NCBI RefSeq assembly: GCF_034652275.1
Contig: NZ_JAXIWG010000001.1
Coordinates: 1,116,001 to 1,180,000 of the forward strand
Source: Yoonia sp034652275
Lineage (GTDB): Bacteria > Pseudomonadota > Alphaproteobacteria > Rhodobacterales > Rhodobacteraceae
Direction: 5' to 3'
Length of the DNA: 64,000 nucleotides
In this document: in pieces, positions 54,270-63,591 of the stretch
Numbering within the stretch: the first letter of the stretch is position 1
How the letters are laid out: each line of letters begins with the position of its first letter
Notes under the pieces: model-generated
Told to the model about the DNA's origin: nothing
The model's database searches: none
What the model saw: only the letters and a program-made list of their open reading frames with translations
Translations under genes and position numbers: made by a program

Positions 54270-55682
54270 ATGTCCGTCATTGACCAGATCGCCGCCGCCA
54301 TCGGCGCGGACCGCATCCTGACCGGCAAGGACGCCGCCCCCTACGGCAAGGACTGGACAGGCGCCTATACCTCGACGCCGCTGGCCGTGCTGCGGCCCGT
54401 GTCCACCGCCGAAGTCGGAGCGATCATGCAGATCGCCCATGCCACGCGCACAGCTGTCGTGCCATGTTCCGGCAGGACCGGGCTGACAGGGGCCACGATG
54501 GCCGATGGCGCGCTGATGCTGTCGGTCGAGCGGCTAAACAAGATCACCGAGATCAATGCCACAGGGCGCACCGCCACCGTCGGCGCGGGCGTGATCCTGT
54601 CGAACCTGCACGATGCGGCGGCCGCACATGACCTGATCTTCCCGCTGACCCTGGGCGCGCGCGGATCGGCGATGATCGGCGGTCTGTTGTCGACCAATGC
54701 GGGCGGGTCCAATGTCGTGCGCTATGGCAGCACGCGCGGCCTGTGTCTGGGGCTGGAGGTCGTGATGGCCGACGGGCGGGTGATGAATCTGATGAGCGCG
54801 CTGCACAAGGACAATTCCGGCCTTGATCTGCGCAACCTGATGATCGGGGCCGAAGGCACGCTGGGCATCATCACCGCCGCCGTGCTGAAACTGCTGCCCA
54901 AACCGCAGGCCTATGCGACAGCGATGGTCGCCCTGCCTTCGCTTGCCGATGCGCTGCACCTGCTACACCGCCTGCAGGACGCCACAGGCGGCGGGGTCGA
55001 GGCGTTCGAATACATGCCACGCAGCTATATGGCCAAACACCGCCAGATGTTCCCCGACATGGCCCCGCCTTTCGCGCAGGACCACGACGTCAACATCATG
55101 ATCGAAGTGGCCGCGACCACGGTGCGCGACGCGCAGCCGGGACCGGACGGACAACTGCCTGTTGTCACCTTGCTCGAGGATGTGCTGGGCCAGATGCTGG
55201 ACGATGGCACGCTGATCGACGCGGTGATCGCGCAGAACGAAACCCAGCGCCGCGACATCTGGAAACGCCGCGAGGATGCGGGCGAGGTCGCCTTTTTCGG
55301 CGGACATTTCGTCAATACCGACATCGCCCTGCCGCTCGACAAGGTGGCAGAATTCGAGGCCACGCTGACACCCCGCCTGCGCGCTATTGATCCGGATGTG
55401 GAAGAGGTGATGGTCGCCCATCTGGGTGACGGCAATATCCACCACACCAGTTATGTCAGCCGCAACGATCCGGACGCGATGGCCGCACTGGTCGAGGCGG
55501 TCGAGGATGTCGTGCAGGAGCTGGGCGGGTCGTTCAGCGCCGAACACGGGATCGGCGTGTCGAAGCTTGCCACGATGAAGCGGCGCAAGGACCCCGTTGC
55601 GCTGGACGCGATGCGCGCGGTCAAGGCAGCCCTTGATCCGCTTAACATCCTTAACCCCGGCAAGGTGATCCCGCCCGCCTGA
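54270..55682 (+). CDS. FAD-linked oxidase (GlcD/D-2-hydroxyacid dehydrogenase family)
   Basis: A 470-aa flavoprotein oxidising a D-2-hydroxyacid such as D-lactate or D-2-hydroxyglutarate. The PCMH FAD-binding domain includes VVPCSGRTGLTGATM and GARGSAMIGGLLSTNAGGSNVVRYGSTRG. The C-terminal domain carries VAHLGDGNIHHTSYV (metal/substrate histidines) and FSAEHGIGVSKLATM. I chose the ATG at 54270, after AAAGGGATCTTG; upstream in-frame sequence is Pro-rich and noncoding in look. Confidence 0.9.
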   Translation: MSVIDQIAAAIGADRILTGKDAAPYGKDWTGAYTSTPLAVLRPVSTAEVGAIMQIAHATRTAVVPCSGRTGLTGATMADGALMLSVERLNKITEINATGRTATVGAGVILSNLHDAAAAHDLIFPLTLGARGSAMIGGLLSTNAGGSNVVRYGSTRGLCLGLEVVMADGRVMNLMSALHKDNSGLDLRNLMIGAEGTLGIITAAVLKLLPKPQAYATAMVALPSLADALHLLHRLQDATGGGVEAFEYMPRSYMAKHRQMFPDMAPPFAQDHDVNIMIEVAATTVRDAQPGPDGQLPVVTLLEDVLGQMLDDGTLIDAVIAQNETQRRDIWKRREDAGEVAFFGGHFVNTDIALPLDKVAEFEATLTPRLRAIDPDVEEVMVAHLGDGNIHHTSYVSRNDPDAMAALVEAVEDVVQELGGSFSAEHGIGVSKLATMKRRKDPVALDAMRAVKAALDPLNILNPGKVIPPA

Positions 55683-55701
55683 CCCCATGGAAGGGCCGCC
55701 G

Positions 55702-57027
55702 ATGATCAAGCTCGCGCTGTCGAAAATCCTGCAAGTGCGTCAGAACTACTGGTTCTGGCCCAGCCTGATGACCTGCGTTGCTGTCGTCGTGGGCATCCTG
55801 ATGCCCATGCTGGATCGGCATATCGGCGCTGTCTGGCTGCAAAACCTCGGTTTCGTGCCGATTGCCGATGTCGATGGCGCACGCGCGGTGCTGACGACAC
55901 TGGCCGCGTCCTCGCTCGGCGTCGCAGGTGTCGCATTTTCGGTAACGATGGTCGCCGTGTCCTTCGCCAGCGCCAATTACGGGCCGCGCCTGATCAGCAA
56001 TTTCATGGCCAACCGTCAAAATCAGGTCGTGCTGGGCGTGTTCGTTGCGACCTTCGCCTACAGCATGGTGGTGCTGAGCACGGTGAACGACGACACCTCC
56101 CTGCCCGATCTGACGCTGGACACCTTTGTGCCGCAAATCGCGATCCTGTTCGCGCTGGTGCTGACGCTGGCCGCGGTGGGTGCGCTGATCTTTTATATCC
56201 ACCACATCCCCGAATCGATCAACATCATGAACCTGCTGTCCGAAATCGGCGGCAAACTGGAACGCGCCGTCATCGCGATGCTGGCGGCCGAGCAATCGGC
56301 GGAGCGCAAGAAGCCCGTCGATCTTGCGCCCGTCCCCGAAGGATCTGTTGCCCCCGGCAGTCACATCGCGGCCGATTGCGCGGGGTTTCTGCAGCATGTG
56401 AACTACAAAGGATTGGTGGAGATTGCGGAAGCCAACGACATTCAGGTCACGCTGCACCGCGCGCCGGGGGATTTTCTGGTGCCGGGCGATATGGTCTTGT
56501 CGGCCCAGCCTCAGGGGCGCTGCACCGACAAGGTGATCGGCCACATGCGCAACTGTTTCACCATCGGGGCCAACCGGACCGAACATCAGGATATCCTGTT
56601 CCTGTCGGACCAGCTGGTCGAGGTATGTGGCCGCGCGCTGTCACCCGGCGTGAATGACCCGATGACGGCGATCCTGTGCCTGAACTGGCTCAAACCCGGC
56701 CTGACCGCCTTTGCCCAGCGCCCGCCCGCGCGGCAGGCGGACCCGTCCGACCCTGTGATCTACCAACGGATGACCTTCAAGGACATGCTCGATCAATCCT
56801 TTGACGGGATGCGCCAGTATGTTGCGACCGACCACAGCACCACCTTGCGCGCACTTGAGATGCTGGCAGATATTGCTGTTGCGGCGGGCAAAGACGATGT
56901 GACCGCCGATTGCAAAAGGCAGGCGCAGCTCTTGGCCGCGTCGGCGGTTGCCGTCCAGCATGACCCCAGCGCATGTGCCCATATTGCACGGGCCTTGCGC
57001 GACGCCTTGCAACGGATGGCAGGCTAA
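55702..57027 (+). CDS. DUF2254 membrane protein
   Basis: A 441-aa predicted inner-membrane protein. Four N-terminal helices (LMTCVAVVVGILMPML, TLAASSLGVAGVAFSVTMVAVSFA, VVLGVFVATFAYSMVVLSTV, ILFALVLTLAAVGALIFYIH) precede a soluble region with LSPGVNDPMTAILCLNWL, a hallmark of DUF2254. Function is not known. The ATG at 55702 follows GAAGGG, 20 bases after the oxidase gene. Confidence 0.87.
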   Translation: MIKLALSKILQVRQNYWFWPSLMTCVAVVVGILMPMLDRHIGAVWLQNLGFVPIADVDGARAVLTTLAASSLGVAGVAFSVTMVAVSFASANYGPRLISNFMANRQNQVVLGVFVATFAYSMVVLSTVNDDTSLPDLTLDTFVPQIAILFALVLTLAAVGALIFYIHHIPESINIMNLLSEIGGKLERAVIAMLAAEQSAERKKPVDLAPVPEGSVAPGSHIAADCAGFLQHVNYKGLVEIAEANDIQVTLHRAPGDFLVPGDMVLSAQPQGRCTDKVIGHMRNCFTIGANRTEHQDILFLSDQLVEVCGRALSPGVNDPMTAILCLNWLKPGLTAFAQRPPARQADPSDPVIYQRMTFKDMLDQSFDGMRQYVATDHSTTLRALEMLADIAVAAGKDDVTADCKRQAQLLAASAVAVQHDPSACAHIARALRDALQRMAG

Positions 57028-57046
57028 ACGGGCGTTGACGGTGCCG

Positions 57047-57301
57047 TTACACCTCGGGCGCGGACGGGTCGGGAACAACGCTTGGGACGTCATCGACCTT
57101 GGTCTCGTCCCAACCTTTGTCCTGCCGCTTGATCCGGCGTGAAATCGCATAGCTGATCGGCCAAGCGATCAAAAAGCCGATCGCAGCCGCGACGCCAATG
57201 GCCAGCCATGAATACCAGCCCAGCGTCATCACAGCGACAACCAGCGCGCCAGTCGTGACGCTGCCAACCATAAATGTCAGGTAGATGCTCAGGCGGTCCA
57301 T
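57047..57301 (-). CDS. Small two-helix membrane protein
   Basis: An 84-aa product with two adjoining hydrophobic segments (LTFMVGSVTTGALVVAVMTLGWYSWLAIGVAAAIGFLIAWPISYAI) and a charged tail (RRIKRQDKGWDETKVDDV). AAAGGATACGTC before the ATG at 57301 supports the start. It lies downstream of hemC on the same strand. Function unknown. Confidence 0.7.
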   Translation of the reverse strand: MDRLSIYLTFMVGSVTTGALVVAVMTLGWYSWLAIGVAAAIGFLIAWPISYAISRRIKRQDKGWDETKVDDVPSVVPDPSAPEV

Positions 57302-57359
57302 GACGTATCCTTTCGGGGTTGAAAGGGAAACGCCCGAACGCGCCGCAAGTTCCATGGCT

Positions 57360-58304
57360 TTACTTGTGGTCGAAGAACCCCGGCCCTGCCTGCTCCAGCA
57401 GCTTGACCGCCATTTCGCGGCCCATGTCCGCACCATCGGCAATCGCACCGGTCATGTCATCGGCCAGAACCTGCGACCCGTCGGTGCGCAGGATTTCCCC
57501 GCGCAGGCGCAGATTGCCGCCGTCCAGCTCTGCCAGCCCGCCGATGGGCGTCTCGCATGACCCGTCCAGATGCGCGAGGAAACTGCGTTCGGCGGCAAGG
57601 CGCTGACCGGTCGGGCCGTGGTGGATCGCCTCCAGCATGGTCGCGGCACGGGAATCGTCGGCGCGCCGTTCGATCCCGATGGCGCCTTGCGCGATGGCGG
57701 GCAGCATGTCTTCGGGCGCGATGGCGGTGCGCGGCACGTCTGTCATGTTCAACCGGTTCAGCCCCGCCATCGCCAGAAACGTCGCTTCGGCCACGCCATT
57801 ACCAAGCTTCATCAGGCGGGTCTGAACGTTGCCGCGAAATTCCACGACATTCAGGTCGGGCCGCCGCACCAAAAGCTGCGACCGCCGCCGCAGGGACGAG
57901 GTGCCGACCGTGGCCCCCTGTTCAAGATCATCCAGCCCCTTGGCCGTCAGCGACACAAACGCATCGCGCACATCCTCGCGCGGCAAATAGGTGTCGAGCA
58001 GCAAACCACCGGGCTGTTCGACCGGCATGTCCTTCATCGAATGGACCGCGATGTCGATGGAGCCGTCCAGCAGCGCCTCTTCGATCTCGCGGGTGAACAG
58101 GCCCTTGCCGCCGATTTCCTTCAGCGGACGGTCCTGAATCGCATCGCCCGTGACCTTGATCACGACGATGGCAAAGGCCTCCTGCGGCAGATCGAAGGCC
58201 GCCATCAGCCTTGCGCGCGTCTCATGCGCCTGCGCAAGCGCAAGCGGCGATCCACGGGTTCCGATGTTGAAAGGCGAGGCGGGTGTGGGCAAAGCAATGT
58301 TCAT
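57360..58304 (-). CDS. hemC: Hydroxymethylbilane synthase
   Basis: A 314-aa enzyme that joins four porphobilinogens to hydroxymethylbilane. Motifs: IGTRGSPLALAQA, KGLFTREIEEALLDGSIDIAVHSMKDMP (catalytic Asp), GTSSLRRRSQLL, and the dipyrromethane-cofactor Cys in LDGSCETPIGGLA. The ATG at 58304 opens a normal-length protein. Divergent from hemE; a TGT-N12-ACA site lies between them. Confidence 0.96.
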   Translation of the reverse strand: MNIALPTPASPFNIGTRGSPLALAQAHETRARLMAAFDLPQEAFAIVVIKVTGDAIQDRPLKEIGGKGLFTREIEEALLDGSIDIAVHSMKDMPVEQPGGLLLDTYLPREDVRDAFVSLTAKGLDDLEQGATVGTSSLRRRSQLLVRRPDLNVVEFRGNVQTRLMKLGNGVAEATFLAMAGLNRLNMTDVPRTAIAPEDMLPAIAQGAIGIERRADDSRAATMLEAIHHGPTGQRLAAERSFLAHLDGSCETPIGGLAELDGGNLRLRGEILRTDGSQVLADDMTGAIADGADMGREMAVKLLEQAGPGFFDHK

Positions 58305-58321
58305 GGCGCGATTGTTAGACG

Positions 58322-58339
58322 TGTCAATCTGGCCTGACA
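58322..58339. promoter_or_regulatory. TGT-N12-ACA palindrome between hemC and hemE
   Basis: TGTCAATCTGGCCTGACA fits the PpsR/CrtJ consensus, which in purple bacteria controls photosynthesis and some haem genes. One copy in a 94-base divergent promoter is suggestive only; the same stretch also contains a TTGACA-like element at 58345-58350. Confidence 0.4.
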
Positions 58340-58398
58340 ACTGCCTTGACAACATGTTCCGCAATTGGGACGACAGACGGGTTAAAAAAGGACAGACC

Positions 58399-59433
58399 AT
58401 GGCGCAGCAAAAGACGATCTTGAGGGCCCTTGCGGGCGAGACACTCCCCACGCCCCCCATCTGGATGATGCGGCAGGCGGGGCGTTACCTGCCCGAATAC
58501 CGCGCGACGCGGGCGCAGGCGGGGGATTTTCTCAAACTGTGCTACAATCCCGAACTTGCCGCCGAGGTGACGCTGCAACCGATCCGCCGTTACGGGTTCG
58601 ACGCGGCGATTCTGTTCGCCGATATCCTGCTCTTGCCGCAGGCGATGGGGGCGGACCTGTGGTTTGTCACCGGCGAAGGACCGCGCCTGTCTACGATCAC
58701 CACGCCCGAAGAACTGGGTCGTCTGAAGCCCGTGGACGAAATCCACGACACGCTGTCCCCCGTCTATGAGACGGTGAAGATCCTGTCGCAAGAACTGCCC
58801 AAGGAGACCACGCTGATCGGTTTCGCCGGTGCGCCCTGGACGGTTGCGACCTATATGATCGCGGGTCAGGGCACGCCCGACCAAGGGCCCGCCCATGCGC
58901 TCAAGGCGGAAAACCGCCCTGTGTTCGAAGGCATCATGCACCGCCTGACCGAAGGCACCATCGCCTATCTGTCCCGCCAGATCGAGGCGGGGGCGGAATG
59001 CGTCAAACTGTTCGACAGCTGGGCCGGATCGCTCGAAGGCGACGATTTCACCGAATTCTCGATCAAACCGATGCAGCGGATCACCGCCGCACTCAAGGAA
59101 AAGCACCCCGGTATCCCCGTCATCGCCTTTCCGCGCGGGGCAGGCACGAAATACGCAGGCGTCCATGCCGCGACAGGGGCCGATTGCGTCGCCGTCGATG
59201 ATGGTGTCGATGCGGCATGGGTCGCAGAGCATGTGCAGAAAGACGGCTGCGTGCAGGGCAACCTTGCGTCGTCGCATATGGTGACGGGCGGTCAGGGGCT
59301 GGTCGATGAAACCCGCCGCATCTGTGATGCGCTGTCGGGCGGCGCGCATATCTTCAACCTTGGCCACGGCATCACGCCAGAGGCGGACCCCGCCAATGTG
59401 CAACTGATGATCGACACGGTGCGCAGAGGCTGA
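58399..59433 (+). CDS. hemE: Uroporphyrinogen decarboxylase
   Basis: A 344-aa enzyme converting uroporphyrinogen III to coproporphyrinogen III. Signature stretches are WMMRQAGRYLPEYR, FADILLLPQAMG, GFAGAPWTVATYMI, LFDSWAGSLEG and FPRGAG. The ATG at 58399 gives MAQQKTILRAL; the frame runs back through the hemC promoter but that part is not coding. Confidence 0.96.
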   Translation: MAQQKTILRALAGETLPTPPIWMMRQAGRYLPEYRATRAQAGDFLKLCYNPELAAEVTLQPIRRYGFDAAILFADILLLPQAMGADLWFVTGEGPRLSTITTPEELGRLKPVDEIHDTLSPVYETVKILSQELPKETTLIGFAGAPWTVATYMIAGQGTPDQGPAHALKAENRPVFEGIMHRLTEGTIAYLSRQIEAGAECVKLFDSWAGSLEGDDFTEFSIKPMQRITAALKEKHPGIPVIAFPRGAGTKYAGVHAATGADCVAVDDGVDAAWVAEHVQKDGCVQGNLASSHMVTGGQGLVDETRRICDALSGGAHIFNLGHGITPEADPANVQLMIDTVRRG

Positions 59434-59437
59434 ACGG

Positions 59438-59803
59438 ATGCAGATGCCGCTGACCCTGCGCCTGATCTTTCACGGTCTGCGCGGGGTCATGCTGGCGCTG
59501 ACCATCACGCTTTTGGGGTGGGTCACGCTGGTGCCCGCGACCGCCGCCGAACGCGCAGCGCTGAACGCACCATTGGGATTGGAGTCACCCGACGGTTTGC
59601 TGGCATTGCGCATCGCGCGGGCGATGATCCATTTCGCCCCCGAACGGTCGGCGCGGATGCTCAGTCACGCAAGCGATGGTGAGATCACGCCCGAACTGGC
59701 TGCGCTGATCCTGCGCGATATCGCGTCAGTCCCGCCCCAGACACCCGACGCCCTTGCGCCCGCACGGCAAGCGGGCGGCGCAAAGTTCGTCACGGTTGAT
59801 TAG
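59438..59803 (+). CDS. Hypothetical exported or membrane-anchored protein
   Basis: A 121-aa protein with one N-terminal hydrophobic segment (GVMLALTITLLGWVTLVPATAA, possible signal peptide) and a short Ala-rich helical remainder (GLLALRIARAMIHFAPERSARMLSH). It starts four bases after hemE, so it is in the same operon; its stop overlaps hemF by four bases on the opposite strand. Function unknown. Confidence 0.7.
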   Translation: MQMPLTLRLIFHGLRGVMLALTITLLGWVTLVPATAAERAALNAPLGLESPDGLLALRIARAMIHFAPERSARMLSHASDGEITPELAALILRDIASVPPQTPDALAPARQAGGAKFVTVD

Positions 59804-60678
59804 ACCCATTTCGCCAGCGGCGGCAGGCTCATCAGCACGGCATTTGCGTCATGGCCCGTGGTCAGCCCGAACTTGGTGCCGCGGTCATAGACAAGGTTGT
59901 ATTCCGCATAAAGCCCGCGGTGGATCAGCTGCGTGTCCTTATCGGCATCGGTCCACGGCGTATCGCGGCGCTTTTCCACCAGCGGCACATAGGCGGGCAG
60001 GAAGGCGCGGCCGATGTCTTGCGTCAGCGTGAAATCAGCCTCCCAATCGCCGGTGCAGTAATCATCCATGAAGATGCCGCCCACCCCCCGCGCGCGGTTG
60101 CGGTGGGGGATATAGAAATACTCGTCCGCCCAAGCCTTGAGCTTGGGGTAATGGTCGGTGCCGTGCGGGTCGAGATGCGCCTTTTGCGTGGCGTGGAAAT
60201 GGGTGGTATCCTCGGCATATTCGATGCAGGGGTTCAGGTCGGACCCACCGCCGAACCACCAGGCGTGCGGGGTCCAGAACATGCGTGTGTTCATATGGAC
60301 AGCAGGCGCATGCGGGTTCTGCATATGCGCCACCAGCGAAATGCCGGACGCCCAGAACCGCGGATCATCCGCCATGCCCGGCACGCCGCGTGCGGCCATG
60401 GCGCGCTGTGCAGCATCGCCCAACTGGCCATAGACGGTCGAGATATTGACCCCCACCTTTTCGAACACACGGCCGCCGCGCATCACCGACATCAGCCCGC
60501 CGCCCGCATCGGACCCGTCGTCGGAGTGACGCGATGTTTCCGTCACCTCGAACCGGCCTGCGGGGGTGTCGCCTGCATGGCTGTCCTCGAGACCCTCGAA
60601 CGCTGCGACGATGTCGTCGCGCAATGTGCGGAACCATGCCGATGCCGTGGCTTTTTGTGCTGCGAATTCTTCTGCCAT
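59800..60678 (-). CDS. hemF: Oxygen-dependent coproporphyrinogen III oxidase
   Basis: A 292-aa cytosolic enzyme that oxidatively decarboxylates coproporphyrinogen III. Family blocks are intact: GGGLMSVMRGGRVFEKVGVNISTVYG, SLVAHMQNPHAPAVHMNTRMF, WWFGGGSDLNPCIEY, ARGVGGIFMDDY and YNLVYDRGTKFGLTTG, ending SLPPLAKW. It completes a haem cluster with hemC and hemE. Confidence 0.95.
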   Translation of the reverse strand: MAEEFAAQKATASAWFRTLRDDIVAAFEGLEDSHAGDTPAGRFEVTETSRHSDDGSDAGGGLMSVMRGGRVFEKVGVNISTVYGQLGDAAQRAMAARGVPGMADDPRFWASGISLVAHMQNPHAPAVHMNTRMFWTPHAWWFGGGSDLNPCIEYAEDTTHFHATQKAHLDPHGTDHYPKLKAWADEYFYIPHRNRARGVGGIFMDDYCTGDWEADFTLTQDIGRAFLPAYVPLVEKRRDTPWTDADKDTQLIHRGLYAEYNLVYDRGTKFGLTTGHDANAVLMSLPPLAKWV

Positions 60679-60777
60679 GTGACGGCTTAGCCCCTGATAT
60701 TGTCTAGCGATGCGTGATAGTGTTCAGCTACCATACCGAACACGCCCCGATGTTCCAGACCAAAACCGGAGAAGACG

Positions 60778-61164
60778 ATGCGTCCTGCCCTGATGATTCT
60801 GCCCCTTCTGGCATTGGCCGCCTGTGCCACGCCACGCGAACAATGCATCAGTCAGGCGACCCGCGATCTGCGCGTGCTGAACAGCCTGATCACCGAGACG
60901 CAGGGCAACCTTGCGCGCGGCTATGCCATCGCCGAACAGCAGGAAGTCCGCACGGTGCGCCAGACCTGCCGGGGGGAAAACAGCGACGGCACGACCTTCC
61001 GCTATCGCTGTGACGAGACCGAGACATTCACGACGCGCCGCCCTGTCGCCATCGACCTGAATGCCGAACAGGCCAAGCTTGCGTCACTGGTCGAACGGCG
61101 TAACCAGCAGCAGGCGTCATCGGATCAGGTGGTGCTGCAATGCATCGCCACACACCCTGAGTGA
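60778..61164 (+). CDS. Small lipoprotein, unknown function
   Basis: A 128-aa protein with lipobox LAAC (Cys16) after a short leader, then a helical polar region with several cysteines (EQCISQATRDLRVLNSL, RQTCRGENSDGTTFRYRCDETETF). The cysteines suggest disulphides in the periplasm. No family recognised. Its stop abuts the stop of the convergent SDR gene. Confidence 0.75.
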   Translation: MRPALMILPLLALAACATPREQCISQATRDLRVLNSLITETQGNLARGYAIAEQQEVRTVRQTCRGENSDGTTFRYRCDETETFTTRRPVAIDLNAEQAKLASLVERRNQQQASSDQVVLQCIATHPE

Positions 61165-61971
61165 TCAATGCGCCGAGACGCAGGCCGGGTCGATCAGGGT
61201 CCGGCCACCGTCCACGGTGATGATCTGGCCGGTCACGAAACCGGCCGCGTCTGACGCTAGATATTGCACGGCATCCGACACCTCGCCCGGGCTTGCGATC
61301 CGGTGCAGCGGGGTGTTCTCGAGGATCGCATCGCGCATCTCGTCATCGTCTTTCAGCGACCCCTTGAGGCTTGCGCTCATCACACTGCCAAAGGCCACGG
61401 CATTGACGCGGATACCGTGCGGGGCGAAGGCCACCGCCATTGACCGCGTCAGCTGGTCCAGTGCGGCGGTGCTGACCGAATAGGCCATCAGATCGGCATG
61501 GGTGCGCCGTGACGCAATGGACGAGATGTTCACGATCGACCCGACAGCACCTCCGCCGCCGCCCTTGCCTGCCTGTTTGATCATCCGCCGCGCCACCGCC
61601 TGAGAGACGCGCATCGCGGTCAGCATGTTCTGCTGGAGCAATTCGTCCATCGACGTATCATCGGGGTCCAGCGGATCGGTCGTCATCACCTGCCGCGAGG
61701 CGTTGACAAGGATATCGACCCGCTCGAAGGCGTCGATGGTCGCGGACAGCAGGTTGGTGATGGTCAGCTTCTTGCGCAGATCACCCGCGAAAAGCCGGAT
61801 ATTCGTGGCTTTCTCGGCCTCTTCGCCCATCTGCGCGCGCAGCGTCTTTTCGTCCATATCGGCAAAAACGACATTGGCCCCGCCTTCGGCAAAATGGCGC
61901 GCGATGGCAAGACCGACGCCATTGGCCGCCCCTGTGACGATCGCGGTCCTGCCGCGGATGGAAAAGGACAT
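61165..61971 (-). CDS. Atypical short-chain dehydrogenase lacking the catalytic lysine
   Basis: A 268-aa SDR fold with cofactor loop VTGAANGVGLAIA and Asp in FADMD. The active-site motif reads YSVST (Tyr164, Thr168) where YxxxK is expected, and the NNAG motif is VNAS. The rest of the fold (IVNISSIAS.., PHGIRVNAVAFG.., ASDAAGFVTGQIITVDGG) is normal. It may be a binding or regulatory protein, or use another residue. The methyltransferase gene lies 20 bases upstream on the same strand. Confidence 0.83.
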   Translation of the reverse strand: MSFSIRGRTAIVTGAANGVGLAIARHFAEGGANVVFADMDEKTLRAQMGEEAEKATNIRLFAGDLRKKLTITNLLSATIDAFERVDILVNASRQVMTTDPLDPDDTSMDELLQQNMLTAMRVSQAVARRMIKQAGKGGGGGAVGSIVNISSIASRRTHADLMAYSVSTAALDQLTRSMAVAFAPHGIRVNAVAFGSVMSASLKGSLKDDDEMRDAILENTPLHRIASPGEVSDAVQYLASDAAGFVTGQIITVDGGRTLIDPACVSAH

Positions 61972-61991
61972 TGCGATGCTCCCTCGCGCGG

Positions 61992-62963
61992 TCAGCGCAG
62001 CGGTTTGGTGGCGTGGAACAGTTTGAACGCGTTGTTGCCGCCGATTATGTCGACATTGCGGAAACTTTCCGACATCGCCTGTTCATAAGGCAAATGCCGG
62101 TTTGCGACCATCCAGAGCTTGCCATGCGGCGCAAGCAGGCGGGACGCCGCTTGGATGAACGCACGGCCCAGACCCGCATCGGCGGCGCGCCCTGTGTGAA
62201 AAGGCGGGTTCATAACGATCCCGTCATAGCCTTTTTCCGGTGTGAACCGCAGCGCATCGGCCCAATGGAAACGGGCGCGCGGATCGGTCACGTTCAGCCG
62301 CGCGCAATCCAGCGACAGCGCCTCGGCCTCGATCAGATCAAGCGACGCAACCGTGTCCCGCGCCAGCACCGCCTGCGCCAGATAACCCCAGCCCGCGCCC
62401 AGATCGGCCATGCGCGCGGGCAGTTTCGGCGGCAGTGCATCCGCCAACAGCGCAGAGCCTGCATCGACCGCCCCGTCGGAAAACACGCCAGCAGTGGTGT
62501 AAAACCCGTGCGGGCCCTGCACCGGCCCCGCCGTCGCCCAATCGGCAAAGGCGGTGGTGGCGGGAAACCAGAACAACCGTCCGTGGCCTTTGGTGATGGA
62601 AGGCAGATCGCCCAGACGGGCGCGGCAGGCCTTGAACAGGCTGTCCACGCCATCTGTGCGCTGGCCGTCGACGACGACCAGATCGGCCTTGGCGCAGGCT
62701 TCGGCGATCATCGCCTGCGCCAGCGCCTTGGCGCGCGGCACAACGACGATGGCGGTCCCGCAGGCCGGCAAGTCTTGGGTGACGGCATAACCCGCGATCT
62801 GCCAATCGGCCACATCGGGGAAATAGCCATGCGTGATCCGCAGCGCATCGCGCGGCAGGTCCGACAGGTCATAGGTGGCGGATGGGCGCATCAGGCCGAT
62901 GTTACCCGCGCGCAAGACCAGAAGGCCGTCTTGGATGGCCGTGCTGAGGCGTGACTGTGGCAT
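61992..62963 (-). CDS. RsmC-like class I methyltransferase (rRNA small subunit type)
   Basis: A 323-aa protein with an RsmC/RlmG layout: a degenerate N-terminal half (ATYDLSDLPRDALRITHGYFP) and a C-terminal SAM domain with ADLGAGWGYLAQAVL and the amine-methylation motif MNPPFHTG. Likely N2-methylates a guanine in 16S rRNA. The ATG at 62963 (MPQSRL) is taken as start; an upstream ATG exists. It is between clpS and the SDR on the minus strand. Confidence 0.82.
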   Translation of the reverse strand: MPQSRLSTAIQDGLLVLRAGNIGLMRPSATYDLSDLPRDALRITHGYFPDVADWQIAGYAVTQDLPACGTAIVVVPRAKALAQAMIAEACAKADLVVVDGQRTDGVDSLFKACRARLGDLPSITKGHGRLFWFPATTAFADWATAGPVQGPHGFYTTAGVFSDGAVDAGSALLADALPPKLPARMADLGAGWGYLAQAVLARDTVASLDLIEAEALSLDCARLNVTDPRARFHWADALRFTPEKGYDGIVMNPPFHTGRAADAGLGRAFIQAASRLLAPHGKLWMVANRHLPYEQAMSESFRNVDIIGGNNAFKLFHATKPLR

Positions 62964-62988
62964 ATGTGTTACGAATAACGCGGGCGCG

Positions 62989-63330
62989 CTATTCTTTCTC
63001 CATCGTGCATTGCAGCGGATGCTGGTGGCGTTGGGCAAAATCCATGACCTGCGCGACCTTTGTTTCCGCGATCTCGTGGCTGAAGACGCCGACGACGGCG
63101 ACGCCTTTCTTGTGGACGGTCAGCATCAGTTCGAACGCCTGCGCATGCGACATGCCAAAAAACCGTTCCAGCACATGCACAACAAATTCCATCGGCGTGA
63201 AATCGTCGTTCAGGATCAGGACCTTGTACATCGGCGGACGCTTGGTCTTGGGCTTGGTTTCCAAGGCAACACCAAGATTGCCGTCATCGCGGTCCTTTTT
63301 GTCGGCCATCATGTGAAACGGTTTATGCAT
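62989..63330 (-). CDS. clpS: ClpS adaptor of the ClpAP protease
   Basis: A 113-aa N-end rule adaptor. Conserved core: YKVLILNDDFTPMEFVVHVLERFF, followed by MLTVHKKGVAVVGVFSHEIAETKV; the Asn-Asp-Asp of the N-degron pocket is visible. I prefer the ATG at 63330 because AGGA lies six bases before it; an ATG at 63345 is possible. clpA is not in the window. Confidence 0.94.
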   Translation of the reverse strand: MHKPFHMMADKKDRDDGNLGVALETKPKTKRPPMYKVLILNDDFTPMEFVVHVLERFFGMSHAQAFELMLTVHKKGVAVVGVFSHEIAETKVAQVMDFAQRHQHPLQCTMEKE

Positions 63331-63591
63331 CAAGGGTCCTGTCATACCGCCTACATATAAACCATGCCCGCCCAGAGAAAAGGGGGTGCGTCAGAAAGTG
63401 GATTCCCGCCAATCGCCGATCTAGCGGGTTGACGGCGCCGATCTACCACATCTGTGAAAACTGCCTGACGATCACCTGCAAAGTGTTTGAAAATAGGGTG
63501 TTTTCGGCAAAGCAAAGTTGTGCTAGCGTTTTGGAATAATAATAAGGCCACCGGAAAAATCCGGAGCCAGAGGCAGCAAGAGGCAAACGAC

